A stretch of 64,000 bases of DNA from Paenibacillus sp. PastM-3 (GCF_029893965.1 NZ_JARXXP010000016.1:1-64000); one strand, 5' to 3'. Counted from the stretch's first letter, positions 26,875-36,272 are shown. Numbers and translations: made by a program. Notes: a model not told the origin generated them from the letters alone.

Positions 26875-27534
26875 CTATCTCGCTGCCCACACAAACCCTC
26901 TGCGCATGAGCTCCTTCGCTTCCGGAATGTCGAAGATATCCGCGTGATGGCCCAGGGAGTTATAGAATACGCGGCCTTCGCCCCATTTCTTCGTGTACAC
27001 AACTGGCACGGTAATTACGCCATTGGCGGAATGCGGGCCTTCGCTGACTGGAAACGTTGTGGTTGCCAGCACGTTAATGCACGGATCAACATGCAGGTAA
27101 TACTGCTCGGACTTCACTTGGAAATCCTTGATTCCCTCGATAAGCGGGCTGGAGCTCGATTGCACCATATTCACCACATAGTCCACCCCGTCATTAAACG
27201 GATGGGCTACCCATTGCGATCCGGTCATAAATTGCCATTCTACACTGTTACGGAACGAGTCACACATCCCGCCGTGACAGCCCGCCAGTCCTACGCCTGC
27301 GGCTACTGCCTTCAGCACAGGCTGCAGCTGCTCGTTACTGATCTCGCCCATGGTCCAGATCGGGACGATCAGACTGAGGCCGAGCAGCTTTTCCTCATCC
27401 TTGAAGCTGTCCAGCGTGTCGGAAATTTCCACCTCGAATCCCTCAGCTTCCAGCAATCCGCCGAAAATCTCCGATACCTGCACCGGCTCATGCCCGTCCC
27501 AGCCGCCTCTTACAATCAGTGCTTTTTTTGCCAT
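26875..27534 (-). CDS. ThuA-like domain protein
   Basis: A 219-residue cytoplasmic protein of the ThuA (trehalose utilisation)/class I glutamine amidotransferase-like fold. Features are ALIVRGGWDGHEPVQVSEIF at the N-terminus, LSLIVPIWTMGEIS, GLAGCHGGMCDSFR at the position of the nucleophile elbow, and HVDPCINVLAT followed by WGEGRVFYNSLGHH near the end. ThuA-like proteins are found beside Gfo/Idh/MocA dehydrogenases in 3-keto-sugar or disaccharide pathways, which fits the dehydrogenase gene next door. The start is ATG 27532-27534 with AAAGGAG upstream. It is divergent from an AraC gene. The reaction is not established. Confidence 0.88.
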   Translation of the reverse strand: MAKKALIVRGGWDGHEPVQVSEIFGGLLEAEGFEVEISDTLDSFKDEEKLLGLSLIVPIWTMGEISNEQLQPVLKAVAAGVGLAGCHGGMCDSFRNSVEWQFMTGSQWVAHPFNDGVDYVVNMVQSSSSPLIEGIKDFQVKSEQYYLHVDPCINVLATTTFPVSEGPHSANGVITVPVVYTKKWGEGRVFYNSLGHHADIFDIPEAKELMRRGFVWAAR

Positions 27535-27733
27535 CTCTATATGCTCCTTTACAGTCCGAGTTATGGTTGTATAAATAATTCAATTTCTACTGTTCTCTTG
27601 CTCCATTCCATTGTAATGCAAGCGCTCTCGGACGGCTCGTCATTTTCATTGTCTGTATGGTCATTTTTTGCTATTATCTAATAAAACCTACCCGCAGCAC
27701 CTATCCGCGTGCCTGCTTCGAAAGGAGCAATGT

Positions 27734-28573
27734 ATGAAGGCTTTTCACGAAAACCGCATGTATTCTTCCCATTTGCCGTTAAGCTCCTGGCAGGTGAGCA
27801 ACATCAATTTCCTGGCTCATTGGCATACGGATCTGGAGTTTGTATATGTACGTGAGGGGTCCATCCGGATGGGCATTAATCTGGAGAGCCGTGTGCTTTA
27901 TAAGGGGGATATGGCTTTTTGCAGCAGCGGAGACATTCATTATTACGACAGCACTGGCCGGGAATCGGTCATTCAGCTGATTATCTTTAACCCGCAGCTG
28001 ATCGCTAGCCCCGGCGGCTGGCCGAAGGATGTGCGGCTGACTGACCCTTTTATTTGCACTGGCGGCCAGGATCAGGCAGACATTGAAGCCTCAGGGAGGG
28101 CAGATATCCCCAGACTTATGCTTAAGCTAGAACATGAACTTAATCATAAGCTGCCTCATTACGAGCAGGTCATTACCGGCCAGCTGAATGAGCTCTGCGG
28201 ACTGCTGCTGCGCCATCTCCCCTGTGAGCCCGCCGATCAGAAAAAGGACATGCGGCGGATGAGCAGCAGGAAGGTGATGCAGAACGTGCTCGATTATCTG
28301 GAAGATAATTATGCGGAGGTCATTACGCTGGAGGATGCGGCCCGGCAGGCTGAGATGAGCCTGTTCTATTTCTCAAGGTTCTTCAAAAGCACCACCGGCA
28401 TGAGCTACATCTCCTACCTGAATCACATCCGGGTCAACAAAGCCGAAGAAATGCTGCTCAGCAGCGACAAGCCCATTATCGACATCGCCCTGGATTGCGG
28501 GTTTACAAATGTCCGCACCTTCAACAGGGTATTCAAACAATTCAGGAACAATACGCCGTCAAGCTACCGGTGA
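27734..28573 (+). CDS. AraC-family regulator with cupin N-terminus
   Basis: A 279-residue transcription factor. The cupin part has AHWHTDLEFVYVREGSIRMG and FCSSGDIHYYDSTG; the C-terminal DNA-binding pair is ITLEDAARQAEMSLFYFSRF and IIDIALDCGFTNVRTFNRVF, ending NTPSSYR. The ATG at 27734 has AAAGGAG 7 nt upstream; the longer frame from 27668 lacks a site. It is divergent from the ThuA-dehydrogenase group by about 200 nt and is likely its activator. Confidence 0.9.
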   Translation: MKAFHENRMYSSHLPLSSWQVSNINFLAHWHTDLEFVYVREGSIRMGINLESRVLYKGDMAFCSSGDIHYYDSTGRESVIQLIIFNPQLIASPGGWPKDVRLTDPFICTGGQDQADIEASGRADIPRLMLKLEHELNHKLPHYEQVITGQLNELCGLLLRHLPCEPADQKKDMRRMSSRKVMQNVLDYLEDNYAEVITLEDAARQAEMSLFYFSRFFKSTTGMSYISYLNHIRVNKAEEMLLSSDKPIIDIALDCGFTNVRTFNRVFKQFRNNTPSSYR

Positions 28574-28688
28574 GGAACCCCGCGGCGCGTTTTAGTAGGG
28601 TCTGGAATACACGACGAGACGCATCACATCACATCACATCGCAGCACATAGCGCTCAACCAGAACTGCAACACCACTCCGACCTCTGC

Positions 28689-28768
28689 CAGACCTGGAAC
28701 GCATCTGTCAGAACTGGAACGAATCTCTCAGAAATGGAACGAACCTTCCAGACCCGGAACACTCCTGC
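28689..28768. repeat. Four tandem 20-bp repeats
   Basis: Four consecutive 20-bp units of the form CAGANNTGGAACGNATCTNT start at 28689, 28709, 28729 and 28749, with substitutions in each. A CACAT microsatellite precedes them at about 28620-28640. No gene is supported between 28574 and 29235. Confidence 0.8.
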
Positions 28769-28800
28769 TCAACATGCCGCCGAAACCGCCCCTGCCAAGC

Positions 28801-28990
28801 ATTTAGTTGGATTTTCGTCACCTAATTCCGCCAATCGCCAACTTTTCCATCCATTAGTTGGATAATCGACACTTCATTTAGCCCAAATCCCTCCTTCAGC
28901 GCCAAAACAGCAGAATTAAGTGACGTTTTTCCCACTAATCTCCTCTGCCCGGCAGTTTGCCCGGAATTAGGTGACGAATTTCCACTTAAT
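28801..28990. repeat. Degenerate 51-bp-period repeat region
   Basis: AGTTGGA recurs at 28805 and 28856, and GAATTA(A/G)GTGACG at 28913 and 28964, both 51 bp apart. The segments carry TTAGTTGGATTTTCGTCACC and GTGACGTTTTTCCCAC, related in style to the other intergenic families. The copies are more decayed than the array at 24.7 kb. Confidence 0.6.
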
Positions 28991-29081
28991 TAAGCAGCCA
29001 AGCAGCCGAGCCCTCCATTACCCGCCTCCTGCAGATTTCCACCAGTTACTCCTCCAGTTACACACCTTCATATTCCTATAC

Positions 29082-29130
29082 AAAAAAAGAGCTCCTCAGC
29101 CAGTCATCTCCATGACCAGCCGGATAGCTC
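29082..29130 (-). terminator. Probable terminator after the lacI-type gene
   Basis: On the minus strand AGCT...GTCAT and ATGAC...AGCT arms with G-U pairs enclose a short loop, followed by a T7 run. It lies about 110 nt beyond the stop. A second hairpin without a T-run (GCAGCGC/GCGCTGC, 29199-29218) is closer. Confidence 0.5.
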
Positions 29131-29235
29131 TCTCTCCTATCTCCCTCACTCAGGTCGCCCGCCTCTTCAGACGACAGCCCCCTCTCCTTTAATCACCCGC
29201 AGCGCCAGAAAGCGCTGCAGCCTTCTCAGTTTCCC

Positions 29236-30213
29236 TTACGTAGTCGCCCGCTGCACCAGGCAATACTGCAGCTTCTGCTGCGGCTCGCCCGCACCGCCGA
29301 GCTTCGCAAGCAGCAGGTGGAAGGCATTTTTCGCCTGGTCGGCGATCGGATTATAAATGGATGTAATGCCCAGCGTATGGGCAAGCTCTGTATTGTCGAA
29401 GCCAACGACAGCCAGATCCTCCGGCACCCGCAGCTGCTGCCGGCGCGCCTCGCTTACGATGCCTGCGGCTACCAAATCGTTGGCGCAGAGAATGGCATCC
29501 GGCCGCTGCAGCGGATCTTCCACCGCCAGCATCTCCCGGACCAGCTCTTCCCCTTGCCGGATGGAATGAATGCCGGTGCGGGACCACTGCGGCAGCTCCG
29601 TTAATCCGTGCTTACGGGCGGCATCCTCATAAGCCTTAATCCGTCCCAGCGTATTAATGCTGCTCGGCCTGCCGTAAGCATTGGCGATGCGCGTACACCC
29701 CCGCCCGATCACATGCTCAAGACCCAGCATATACCCGTCATACTGGTTCATCGCCACCGATGCAATCTGCGGAAGCTCCATCCGCTGCCAGGAGACAATC
29801 GGCCCGTATTTGCAGTAGCTGCCCAGCAGCGCAAGATCGTTGACGCAGGTGCTGATGACGAGTGCATCCACTCTTTTTCTGCGCATATCCTCGAACGCCT
29901 GCAGCTCTTTTTTCGGATCACCGCTTGAGGTATAGATAATGGTCTGATAGCCGTACTGGCTGGCCGTCTCCACAAAGCTGTTCAGGAACGGCAGCATCAC
30001 CTCATTGATGCCTTCCGTCACCAGCCCGATCTGCATCGTCTGCCCCTTGGACAGGGAGATGGCATTGCCGTTGGGCACATAGTCCAGCTCCTCCATAATC
30101 GCGAGAATCTTGTCACGGGTCGGCTGGCTTACATGGCGGGACTGGTTCAGCACTCTCGATATGGTGGCTTTGGAAAATCCCGACAGCTTGGCGATTTGCT
30201 CAAGATTCGACAT
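29236..30213 (-). CDS. LacI-family transcriptional repressor
   Basis: A 325-residue repressor. The N-terminal helix-turn-helix and hinge read LEQIAKLSGFSKATISRVLN and ILAIMEELDYVPN; the rest is a periplasmic-binding-protein-like sugar sensor with PDAILCANDLVAAGI and VVGFDNTELA. The ATG at 30211-30213 has GGAGAG upstream; the frame from 30267 would place 18 residues before the DNA-binding domain and is rejected. It is divergent from the 6-phospho-beta-glucosidase gene, with a matching operator in the shared promoter region, so it most likely represses that gene and itself. Confidence 0.92.
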   Translation of the reverse strand: MSNLEQIAKLSGFSKATISRVLNQSRHVSQPTRDKILAIMEELDYVPNGNAISLSKGQTMQIGLVTEGINEVMLPFLNSFVETASQYGYQTIIYTSSGDPKKELQAFEDMRRKRVDALVISTCVNDLALLGSYCKYGPIVSWQRMELPQIASVAMNQYDGYMLGLEHVIGRGCTRIANAYGRPSSINTLGRIKAYEDAARKHGLTELPQWSRTGIHSIRQGEELVREMLAVEDPLQRPDAILCANDLVAAGIVSEARRQQLRVPEDLAVVGFDNTELAHTLGITSIYNPIADQAKNAFHLLLAKLGGAGEPQQKLQYCLVQRATT

Positions 30214-30243
30214 AGCTCTCTCCTTATATTCACAAAAAAGTTC

Positions 30244-30263
30244 TTGACATGTAACGCGTTTCA
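30244..30263 (+). promoter_or_regulatory. Promoter -35 and overlapping LacI-type operator
   Basis: TTGACA (30244-30249) is immediately followed by the imperfect palindrome TGTAACGCGTTTCA (30250-30263). A bound repressor would cover the spacer of the glucosidase promoter. The -10 is weak (TTAGCA or TAGCAT near 30268). Confidence 0.55.
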
Positions 30264-30339
30264 ACATTTAGCATGCAGTTATAGGACATATTAATAGCTT
30301 ACCATAACTCTTACTACAACTATAAAAGGCGGGATTTCA

Positions 30340-31755
30340 ATGACTGTAAAATTTCCTGAAAACTTCCTCTGGGGCGGCGCAGTAGCAGCCAATCAGCTGG
30401 AAGGCGCATATAATGAAGACGGCAAAGGCCTGTCCACCCAGGACGTGGCTCCACAAGGCATCAAAGGCCCGATCACCGAAGTACCTACCGAAGATAATAT
30501 GAAGCTGGTCGGCATCGACTTCTACCACCGTTACAAGGAAGACATCAAGCTGTTTGCCGAAATGGGCTTCAAGGTGTTCCGTACCTCCATTGCCTGGACG
30601 CGCATCTTCCCGAACGGGGACGAGCTGGAACCTAACGAAAAAGGCCTGCAATTCTACGACGACCTGTTCGACGAATGCCATAAATACGGAATTGAGCCGC
30701 TGGTGACTATCTCCCACTACGAGACACCGCTGCACCTGTCCAAGCAATATAACGGCTGGGTTAACCGTGATCTGGTCGGATTCTACGAGCGTTATGCCAG
30801 AACACTGTTCACACGCTACAAGGGCAAAGTGAAGTACTGGCTGACTTTTAACGAGATCAACTCCATTCTGCATGAGCCGTTCATGAGCGGCGGGATTTAT
30901 ACTCCTAAGGACCAATTAAGCAAGCAGGATCTGTATCAGGCCATCCATCATGAGCTGGTAGCCAGCGCAACGGCTGTCAAAGTCGGACATGAAATCGACC
31001 CTGAAGCTCAAATCGGCTGCATGATTCTCAGTATGCCAACTTACCCGCTGACTCCGAACCCGGACGATGTGATCGCAGCAATGAAGTCCGAGCATATGAA
31101 CTACTTCTTCGGCGATGTGCATGCGCGCGGCGTATACCCGGGCTATATGAAACGCTACTTCCGTGAAAATGGCATCGAGATTCATATGGAGCCTGAAGAC
31201 GCAGAAATCCTGAAGCATACGGTAGACTTTATCTCCTTCAGCTACTATGTAAGTATCTGTGAAACAGGTGACGACAACAGCCGCAACCAGACTGAGGGCA
31301 ACCTGTTCAGCGGCGTTGCCAATCCATACCTCGAAGCAAGCGAATGGGGCTGGCAGATTGACCCGCAGGGCCTGCGCTATGTGCTGAATATGTTCTACGA
31401 CCGCTACCAGAAGCCGCTGTTCATCGTGGAAAACGGACTTGGCGCGAAGGATGTGCTGGTTACAGGCGAAGACGGCGTACCGACCGTTAACGACGACTAC
31501 CGGATCAAATATTTGAACGACCACCTGGTTCAGGTAGGCGAGGCGCTGGAGGACGGCGTTGAGATTATGGGTTACACTGCATGGGGCTGTATCGACCTGG
31601 TCAGCGCATCGACGGCAGAGCTCAGCAAGCGTTACGGCTTCATTTATGTGGACCGCCACGACGACAACACAGGTACCCTGGAGCGTTACCGCAAGAAATC
31701 CTTCTACTGGTACAAGGATGTTATTGCTACTGACGGACAGAGCCTGCAACGTTAA
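30340..31755 (+). CDS. Glycoside hydrolase family 1, probable 6-phospho-beta-glucosidase
   Basis: A 471-residue cytoplasmic enzyme. The GH1 start FPENFLWGGAVAANQLEGAY is intact, the acid/base is Glu172 in TFNEIN and the nucleophile Glu364 in FIVENGLG. The C-terminal segment SASTAELSKRYGFIYVD contains the Ser/Lys/Tyr set that distinguishes phospho-glucosidases from plain beta-glucosidases, so the substrate is probably cellobiose-6-phosphate or an aryl-glucoside-6-phosphate. The start is ATG 30340 with AAAGGCGGG upstream. No PTS gene is nearby, so the transporter must be elsewhere. It is under control of the divergent LacI-type gene. Confidence 0.93.
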   Translation: MTVKFPENFLWGGAVAANQLEGAYNEDGKGLSTQDVAPQGIKGPITEVPTEDNMKLVGIDFYHRYKEDIKLFAEMGFKVFRTSIAWTRIFPNGDELEPNEKGLQFYDDLFDECHKYGIEPLVTISHYETPLHLSKQYNGWVNRDLVGFYERYARTLFTRYKGKVKYWLTFNEINSILHEPFMSGGIYTPKDQLSKQDLYQAIHHELVASATAVKVGHEIDPEAQIGCMILSMPTYPLTPNPDDVIAAMKSEHMNYFFGDVHARGVYPGYMKRYFRENGIEIHMEPEDAEILKHTVDFISFSYYVSICETGDDNSRNQTEGNLFSGVANPYLEASEWGWQIDPQGLRYVLNMFYDRYQKPLFIVENGLGAKDVLVTGEDGVPTVNDDYRIKYLNDHLVQVGEALEDGVEIMGYTAWGCIDLVSASTAELSKRYGFIYVDRHDDNTGTLERYRKKSFYWYKDVIATDGQSLQR

Positions 31756-31774
31756 ATCTCCTATGTATTAAAAT

Positions 31775-31816
31775 AAACCGCAAGCTCTCCATCCTCGGAG
31801 ACTTGCGGTTTTTTCT
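31775..31816. terminator. Terminator after GH1 gene
   Basis: AACCGCAAGCTCTCC and GGAGACTTGCGGTT form a strong stem followed by T6 on the plus strand; the A-run on the left may also serve the minus strand. Confidence 0.85.
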
Positions 31817-31863
31817 GGCTTTTGACTGCAGAACAGCACCATTTATCTCTCGCTAAAAGCGCA

Positions 31864-32190
31864 CTACACCGCCATCCCGTTCTGCAGCTCCATCATTTTG
31901 CGGATGGTCAGCAGTACGCCGTTCTCCTCATTCGACTTCGTAATGAAGCTGGCGGATTGCTTCGTATTCTCGCAGGCGTTACTCATGGCGAAGCTGTATT
32001 TGGCCGCAGCCATCAGCTCGATATCATTTTCCCCGTCGCCAAAGGACATGGTCTCTTCCTTCGTAACCCCGAGCATCTCCTGCAGCCTTCTGACCGTCTC
32101 CCCCTTATGGGTACCGCGGGCTGTAATGTCCACTCATCTCCGTTCAGAATCAACGATATAGATCTGCCCCAGCGTTTCATGTCAACTATG
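31864..32190 (-). pseudogene. HAD superfamily (Cof-type) hydrolase, C-terminal fragment
   Basis: An 89-residue open frame (31864-32133) contains VDITARGTHKGETVRRL, GVTKEETMSFGDGENDIELM and FAMSNACENTKQSASFIT, the C-terminal motifs of Cof-like HAD phosphatases (GDGxND binds magnesium). Just upstream, after a TGA, the same frame continues HETLGQIYIVDSERR, which also fits the family. The N-terminal nucleophile DxD motif and most of the cap are missing; the sequence upstream of 32200 is unrelated. It is a truncated relic rather than a functional enzyme. Confidence 0.85.
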
Positions 32191-32341
32191 CAGATAAAGG
32201 GTAATGAACGGTAATTGAACAGTAACCAAATCTCCGGCACCCGTAAAAAAGGAAGATTTTGCCGCATGACCTATAGTAAAATGGAAACATTAACAAGTGG
32301 CACATTATTGGGATCATTTACTAAAGACATTGGGGGAGCTT

Positions 32342-34912
32342 ATGGAGCACTTTAAAGAGCGTCTGAGGTCCATAAAAGAACAGCAGGATGCACTTGCCGC
32401 CGAATACCAGGGCCTGGTCAAAGCCTATGAGGGCAGCGATCTGGTTAACGAAAATGAGCTGCTCAAACGAAAAGCGGCGGCTGTAGAGCAGGCGCTGGCC
32501 GAGGCTGAGGCACAGCAGGCCAGGCTGAAGCAGGAGAATGCCGAGCTGCGCACGGCGCTCGCTGAGCAGATTCTGGATGAGAAGCTGGGCATCCTCAAGC
32601 TGTCCCGGCAGAAGCTGCACACTTATTTCGCTGCGCAGAGCGCCGGCCAGCATAACCGGCTGACCGCATTCGAGGCTCGGACCCGGCAGCGGATCACCGA
32701 AATGTACCGGAAGGCAGACCGTCTGCTCAGCGGCGACAGCGAGGAGATCCGCAGAATGCTGGATGAGCTGTCCGTCAGGCTGAGCGAGGGCATTCACCGC
32801 CAGCGGGAAGCCCTGCGGGCGGCAGAGCAGCCGCTGGCGGCAGAAATGGACAGCCGCCTGGACGACTTCGCTGCAGAGGGAATCAGCGAAGAAACCATTC
32901 AGCGGCGGCGCCGGCAGAACCGGATTGAGATGAAGATCGGGCTGAACTGGATTAACTGGCTGGGTATCCTGCTGTTGATTCTGGCGGTCGGTGCAGGCTT
33001 CAAATACACCTACTCCAACTGGTTCAGCGGCTATATGAAGGGCAGCGCTTTTTTCCTGCTGGGCGCGCTGATGCTTGGCGGCGGGGAATGGCTGTTCCGC
33101 AGAGGCCGGGGTACCTTTGCGCTCGGATTGCTCGGCGGCGGGATTTCCGTGCTGTACGGCTCTGTGTTTTACAGCTATTTTCTGCTGGAGATTATCGGCA
33201 TTTATACCGGGCTGGGCCTGTCCGTGCTTATTACGCTTACGGCTGTGCTGCTGTCGCTCCGCTATGAGTCCAGAACGATCTGCTCGCTGGGGCTCGTCGG
33301 GGGCTATCTTCCGCTCTTTTCCTATATAGGCGCGTTTGGTCTGGAGGGCACTGCCGTTTACGTAGCCATGGGTTATCTGTTCCTGCTGAACCTCCTGATC
33401 CTGATGATCTCGCTGCGCAAGCGGTGGGTTGTGGTCAATTACATCAGCTTTTTGTTCAACACGCCTTCGATGCTGCTGCTGATTATCTTGTCCGACAGTC
33501 ACGGCATCAGCATGTTCTATTCCGTCCTGACCTTCGCCATGTATCTGGGCATGACGCTGTGGTATCCGTTCAAGTTCCGGACCAAGCTGTCCTGGTGGGA
33601 CTTCGCGCTGCTTGCCTGCAACACGTTGACCAGCTGTCTCGTTCTGTACGTGCTGTTCATTAATGCCGGTCTAGGTGCATACAAAGGGGCTCTTGCCCTG
33701 GCCTTCTGCCTGATGTATCTCGGTCTCGGGCAACTGCTGGAGAAGCGGATGGCCCAGGAAAAAGAGAGCATGGTGCTCTTCTATTCCACTGCGCTCACCT
33801 TCGCCGTCCTGATGATTCCGTTCCAGTTCGGTACCGTGTGGTGGTCGATCGGCTGGCTGATTGAAGCGGTTGTGCTGACGGTATACGGCCATTTGCAGCG
33901 CGTCAGGGCTGTTGAACGGACCGGCTGGGGCATTCTGCTGCTGTCGCTGGGCATATTCTTCTTCGTCGATGTGCTGGTGCAGGCGTCGTCCGCCGCTCCG
34001 CTGATTCTCTACGACAATTCATATTTTGCGCTAAAATACACCTTTATCACGGCTGGACTGCTGATCGTTTCCCTTCTCTATGCGATCCGGCATACCGACC
34101 GTGAGGTTGTCCTGTCCAGCACTCCTGTCGATATGCAAATCGGAATCTGGTTCAAATATGCTGCTGTGACGAATCTGTATGCCTATCTCATATACGAAGC
34201 CATGCATCTCTACGATCTGTATGTGCCGGAGGATTTCCCCCGGGCTTCGTTCTACAGGCTGCTGCTGGCGGCACTGCTGACGCTGGGACTCGCCTATGTG
34301 CTGCCGCGGATCAAAGTACTGTACGATAACGTGATCGGTTATATGGTTTATTTCCTCTATGCGGTTGGTTATGTTATCGCAGTGGGACTCACCTTCGGCC
34401 AGCATACCCTTCAGGCTGATTTCAAGGACAATACATCTGCCGATTACATTGCTTTCGGGCTGCTCCTGCTGTTCAATGTGTTCGTCTGGCTGAATGGGGG
34501 ACGGCTCCTGAAGGTGCTGCTCAGACGGGAATACAACAACGACGAGCTGTATCCGGTCATTATGGGTGTCTATCTGCTGGCTGTTGTTACCGCCTTTCTC
34601 GGCGTACAGCTGCGGCAGACGGACGGCGGACTCGTGTACAGCATCTCTTATCTGCTGCTGGCGGTGCTGTTCATCATGTTCGGCTTCCGCCGCCGGTATG
34701 TGTATATCCGGCGCTTCGGGCTGGGCCTGACGCTGCTGGCTACCGGCAAGCTGCTGCTCTATGATCTGACACTGCTCGGCACCGGCAGCAAAATCATCGC
34801 CTATTTCAGCTTCGGCCTATGTCTGCTGGGCATCTCTTATCTGTATCAGCGGGTATCGGCCAGAATGGAGGAAGCTTATGCGCAGACAGAACAGGCTGCT
34901 GCGGAGGAGTAG
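32342..34912 (+). CDS. DUF2339 multi-pass membrane protein
   Basis: An 856-residue protein. The first about 200 residues are cytoplasmic and rich in heptad coiled coil (LLKRKAAAVEQALAEAEAQQ). From about residue 205 (NWINWLGILLLILAVGAGFK, the DUF2339 hallmark) the rest is almost continuous transmembrane helix, more than 20 segments. The ATG at 32342 has GGGGGAG upstream; an in-frame GTG at 32297 has no site. The next gene (DUF3999) overlaps by 35 nt. DUF2339 and DUF3999 proteins are repeatedly found together in bacteria; the function is unknown to me, and an envelope role is only suggested by topology. Confidence 0.88.
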   Translation: MEHFKERLRSIKEQQDALAAEYQGLVKAYEGSDLVNENELLKRKAAAVEQALAEAEAQQARLKQENAELRTALAEQILDEKLGILKLSRQKLHTYFAAQSAGQHNRLTAFEARTRQRITEMYRKADRLLSGDSEEIRRMLDELSVRLSEGIHRQREALRAAEQPLAAEMDSRLDDFAAEGISEETIQRRRRQNRIEMKIGLNWINWLGILLLILAVGAGFKYTYSNWFSGYMKGSAFFLLGALMLGGGEWLFRRGRGTFALGLLGGGISVLYGSVFYSYFLLEIIGIYTGLGLSVLITLTAVLLSLRYESRTICSLGLVGGYLPLFSYIGAFGLEGTAVYVAMGYLFLLNLLILMISLRKRWVVVNYISFLFNTPSMLLLIILSDSHGISMFYSVLTFAMYLGMTLWYPFKFRTKLSWWDFALLACNTLTSCLVLYVLFINAGLGAYKGALALAFCLMYLGLGQLLEKRMAQEKESMVLFYSTALTFAVLMIPFQFGTVWWSIGWLIEAVVLTVYGHLQRVRAVERTGWGILLLSLGIFFFVDVLVQASSAAPLILYDNSYFALKYTFITAGLLIVSLLYAIRHTDREVVLSSTPVDMQIGIWFKYAAVTNLYAYLIYEAMHLYDLYVPEDFPRASFYRLLLAALLTLGLAYVLPRIKVLYDNVIGYMVYFLYAVGYVIAVGLTFGQHTLQADFKDNTSADYIAFGLLLLFNVFVWLNGGRLLKVLLRREYNNDELYPVIMGVYLLAVVTAFLGVQLRQTDGGLVYSISYLLLAVLFIMFGFRRRYVYIRRFGLGLTLLATGKLLLYDLTLLGTGSKIIAYFSFGLCLLGISYLYQRVSARMEEAYAQTEQAAAEE

Positions 34913-36185
34913 CGCCGCGCTCCTGCTGCTGGGCGTGCTCAGCCCGTTTGCGCTTTTCCCCGGGCAGCATCCGTCTGCCTCGGCTGGCGGGGTTACCGGC
35001 GGGGCTGATGCGCATCCTGAATGGAAGTACTCCAAGGTCATTGTGCTTCCGGGACAGACTCCCTACGCGGAGCTGTATCTTGATCCAGAGGTATATGCAG
35101 GCGCAGCGGATGATCTGCGCGACCTGCGGATCGTGGACAATACCGGTACCTTTATTCCTTTTTATAAGGAGAGCAGCGAAGAATTCACGGAGGAACAGGT
35201 CACCACCTACACCTCAACACTGGTTCACAGCGCCAAAAAAGGTGCCAACACCCTGTTCGATTACAAGATAACCCCCCTGGCAGAGAATGTTGACATTCTG
35301 GGCAACCGGCTGGAGTTCGGGTTGCCGGCCGTAAACTTCCTGCTCCACACACAGCTGCTCGGCAGCTATGACGGAGTGGCCTGGGAGACTGTAGCGGACG
35401 GGGATCTGTATAATGTGAACGGACGTGTGCAGAGCAGCATTGAGCTGGGCGCGAGCTATAAATACGGCTATTACCGGCTGATTGCCGAGAACAACGCAGA
35501 GAATCTGCATTTCCCAACCCTCACCCTGCTGCGAAGCACCAGGGTGGCGCATACAGATCATTTCAAGCAGCAGCAGGATGCGGTTTACGACATTCAGCAA
35601 AAGGACCGGCAGACGGAAATGACCATCCGGAATCCGGGCAGGCTGAACATTTCCGGGCTGCAGCTGGAGGTCGGCGGCAGCGGCAGCTTTACCCGCCGGT
35701 TCGAGCTTTATGACGGTGAAGGCCGCCTGCTGGCTGCAACAGGCGGCGGGGAATTATACCGGCTGGACTTTAAAGATACTGAAATTGCCTCGACAACCAT
35801 TATCCCGGCCAACGCTTCGTCTGCCCCCCAGCTGCGGATCGTCATTTATAACCAGGACGATGCTCCGCTGCCGGTTGAGGGGCTTAAGCTGGAATATCTG
35901 CTGGACCGGCTTGTTTTTGCCGCTGAAGGCGATCAGCCGCTGCGCCTGCTCTACGGCAATGCGGAAGCCGCTGCGCCGCAATATGATATTGTAAACTTCA
36001 AGGATTACATTGCCGGTGAAGGCAAAATGCTGGCCGGACTAGGGGCGGCAGAGCTCCGTCAGGCACCTGCAGCGGATACCCCGCAGACCAGCTGGTTCCA
36101 GGGCCGGACCGGGTTCAACATTGTGATCATTGCTGTGTCACTGCTGCTGATTATCTTTTTGGCCCGGAAATTGGGGCGGAAGTAG
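34878..36185 (+). CDS. DUF3999-like exported protein anchored by a C-terminal helix
   Basis: A 435-residue protein: signal peptide at the N-terminus (basic RRQNRLLRR, then SSAALLLLGVLSPFALF), a long extracellular beta-rich region (WKYSKVIVLPGQTPYAELYL, LRDLRIVDNTGTFIPFY), and a C-terminal transmembrane helix (FNIVIIAVSLLLIIFLARKL). This layout is that of DUF3999 proteins. The start ATG 34878 lies inside the end of the DUF2339 gene with GGAGG 6 nt upstream, so translation is coupled. The partner membrane protein is almost certainly DUF2339. Biochemical function unknown. Confidence 0.82.
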   Translation: MRRQNRLLRRSSAALLLLGVLSPFALFPGQHPSASAGGVTGGADAHPEWKYSKVIVLPGQTPYAELYLDPEVYAGAADDLRDLRIVDNTGTFIPFYKESSEEFTEEQVTTYTSTLVHSAKKGANTLFDYKITPLAENVDILGNRLEFGLPAVNFLLHTQLLGSYDGVAWETVADGDLYNVNGRVQSSIELGASYKYGYYRLIAENNAENLHFPTLTLLRSTRVAHTDHFKQQQDAVYDIQQKDRQTEMTIRNPGRLNISGLQLEVGGSGSFTRRFELYDGEGRLLAATGGGELYRLDFKDTEIASTTIIPANASSAPQLRIVIYNQDDAPLPVEGLKLEYLLDRLVFAAEGDQPLRLLYGNAEAAAPQYDIVNFKDYIAGEGKMLAGLGAAELRQAPAADTPQTSWFQGRTGFNIVIIAVSLLLIIFLARKLGRK

Positions 36186-36213
36186 ACTTTTGCCGGTGCA
36201 TTCATCAACAGTA

Positions 36214-36256
36214 CAAAAAAGATACCTCAGGGCATATCCCCGCAGGTATCTTTTTC
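36214..36256. terminator. Bidirectional terminator between convergent genes
   Basis: AAAAAGATACCT and AGGTATCTTTTT form a perfect 12-bp stem with flanking A and T runs, between the DUF3999 gene (plus) and the MerR gene (minus). Confidence 0.88.
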
Positions 36257-36272
36257 GTTGTCTAATCCTTCT

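Noticed and set aside
30916..31749. Minus-strand open frame opposite the GH1 gene
   Set aside because: Shadow frame; GH1 motifs on the plus strand are unambiguous.
32321..33502. Minus-strand open frame of 393 residues
   Set aside because: Gln/Ala-rich shadow of the DUF2339 gene.
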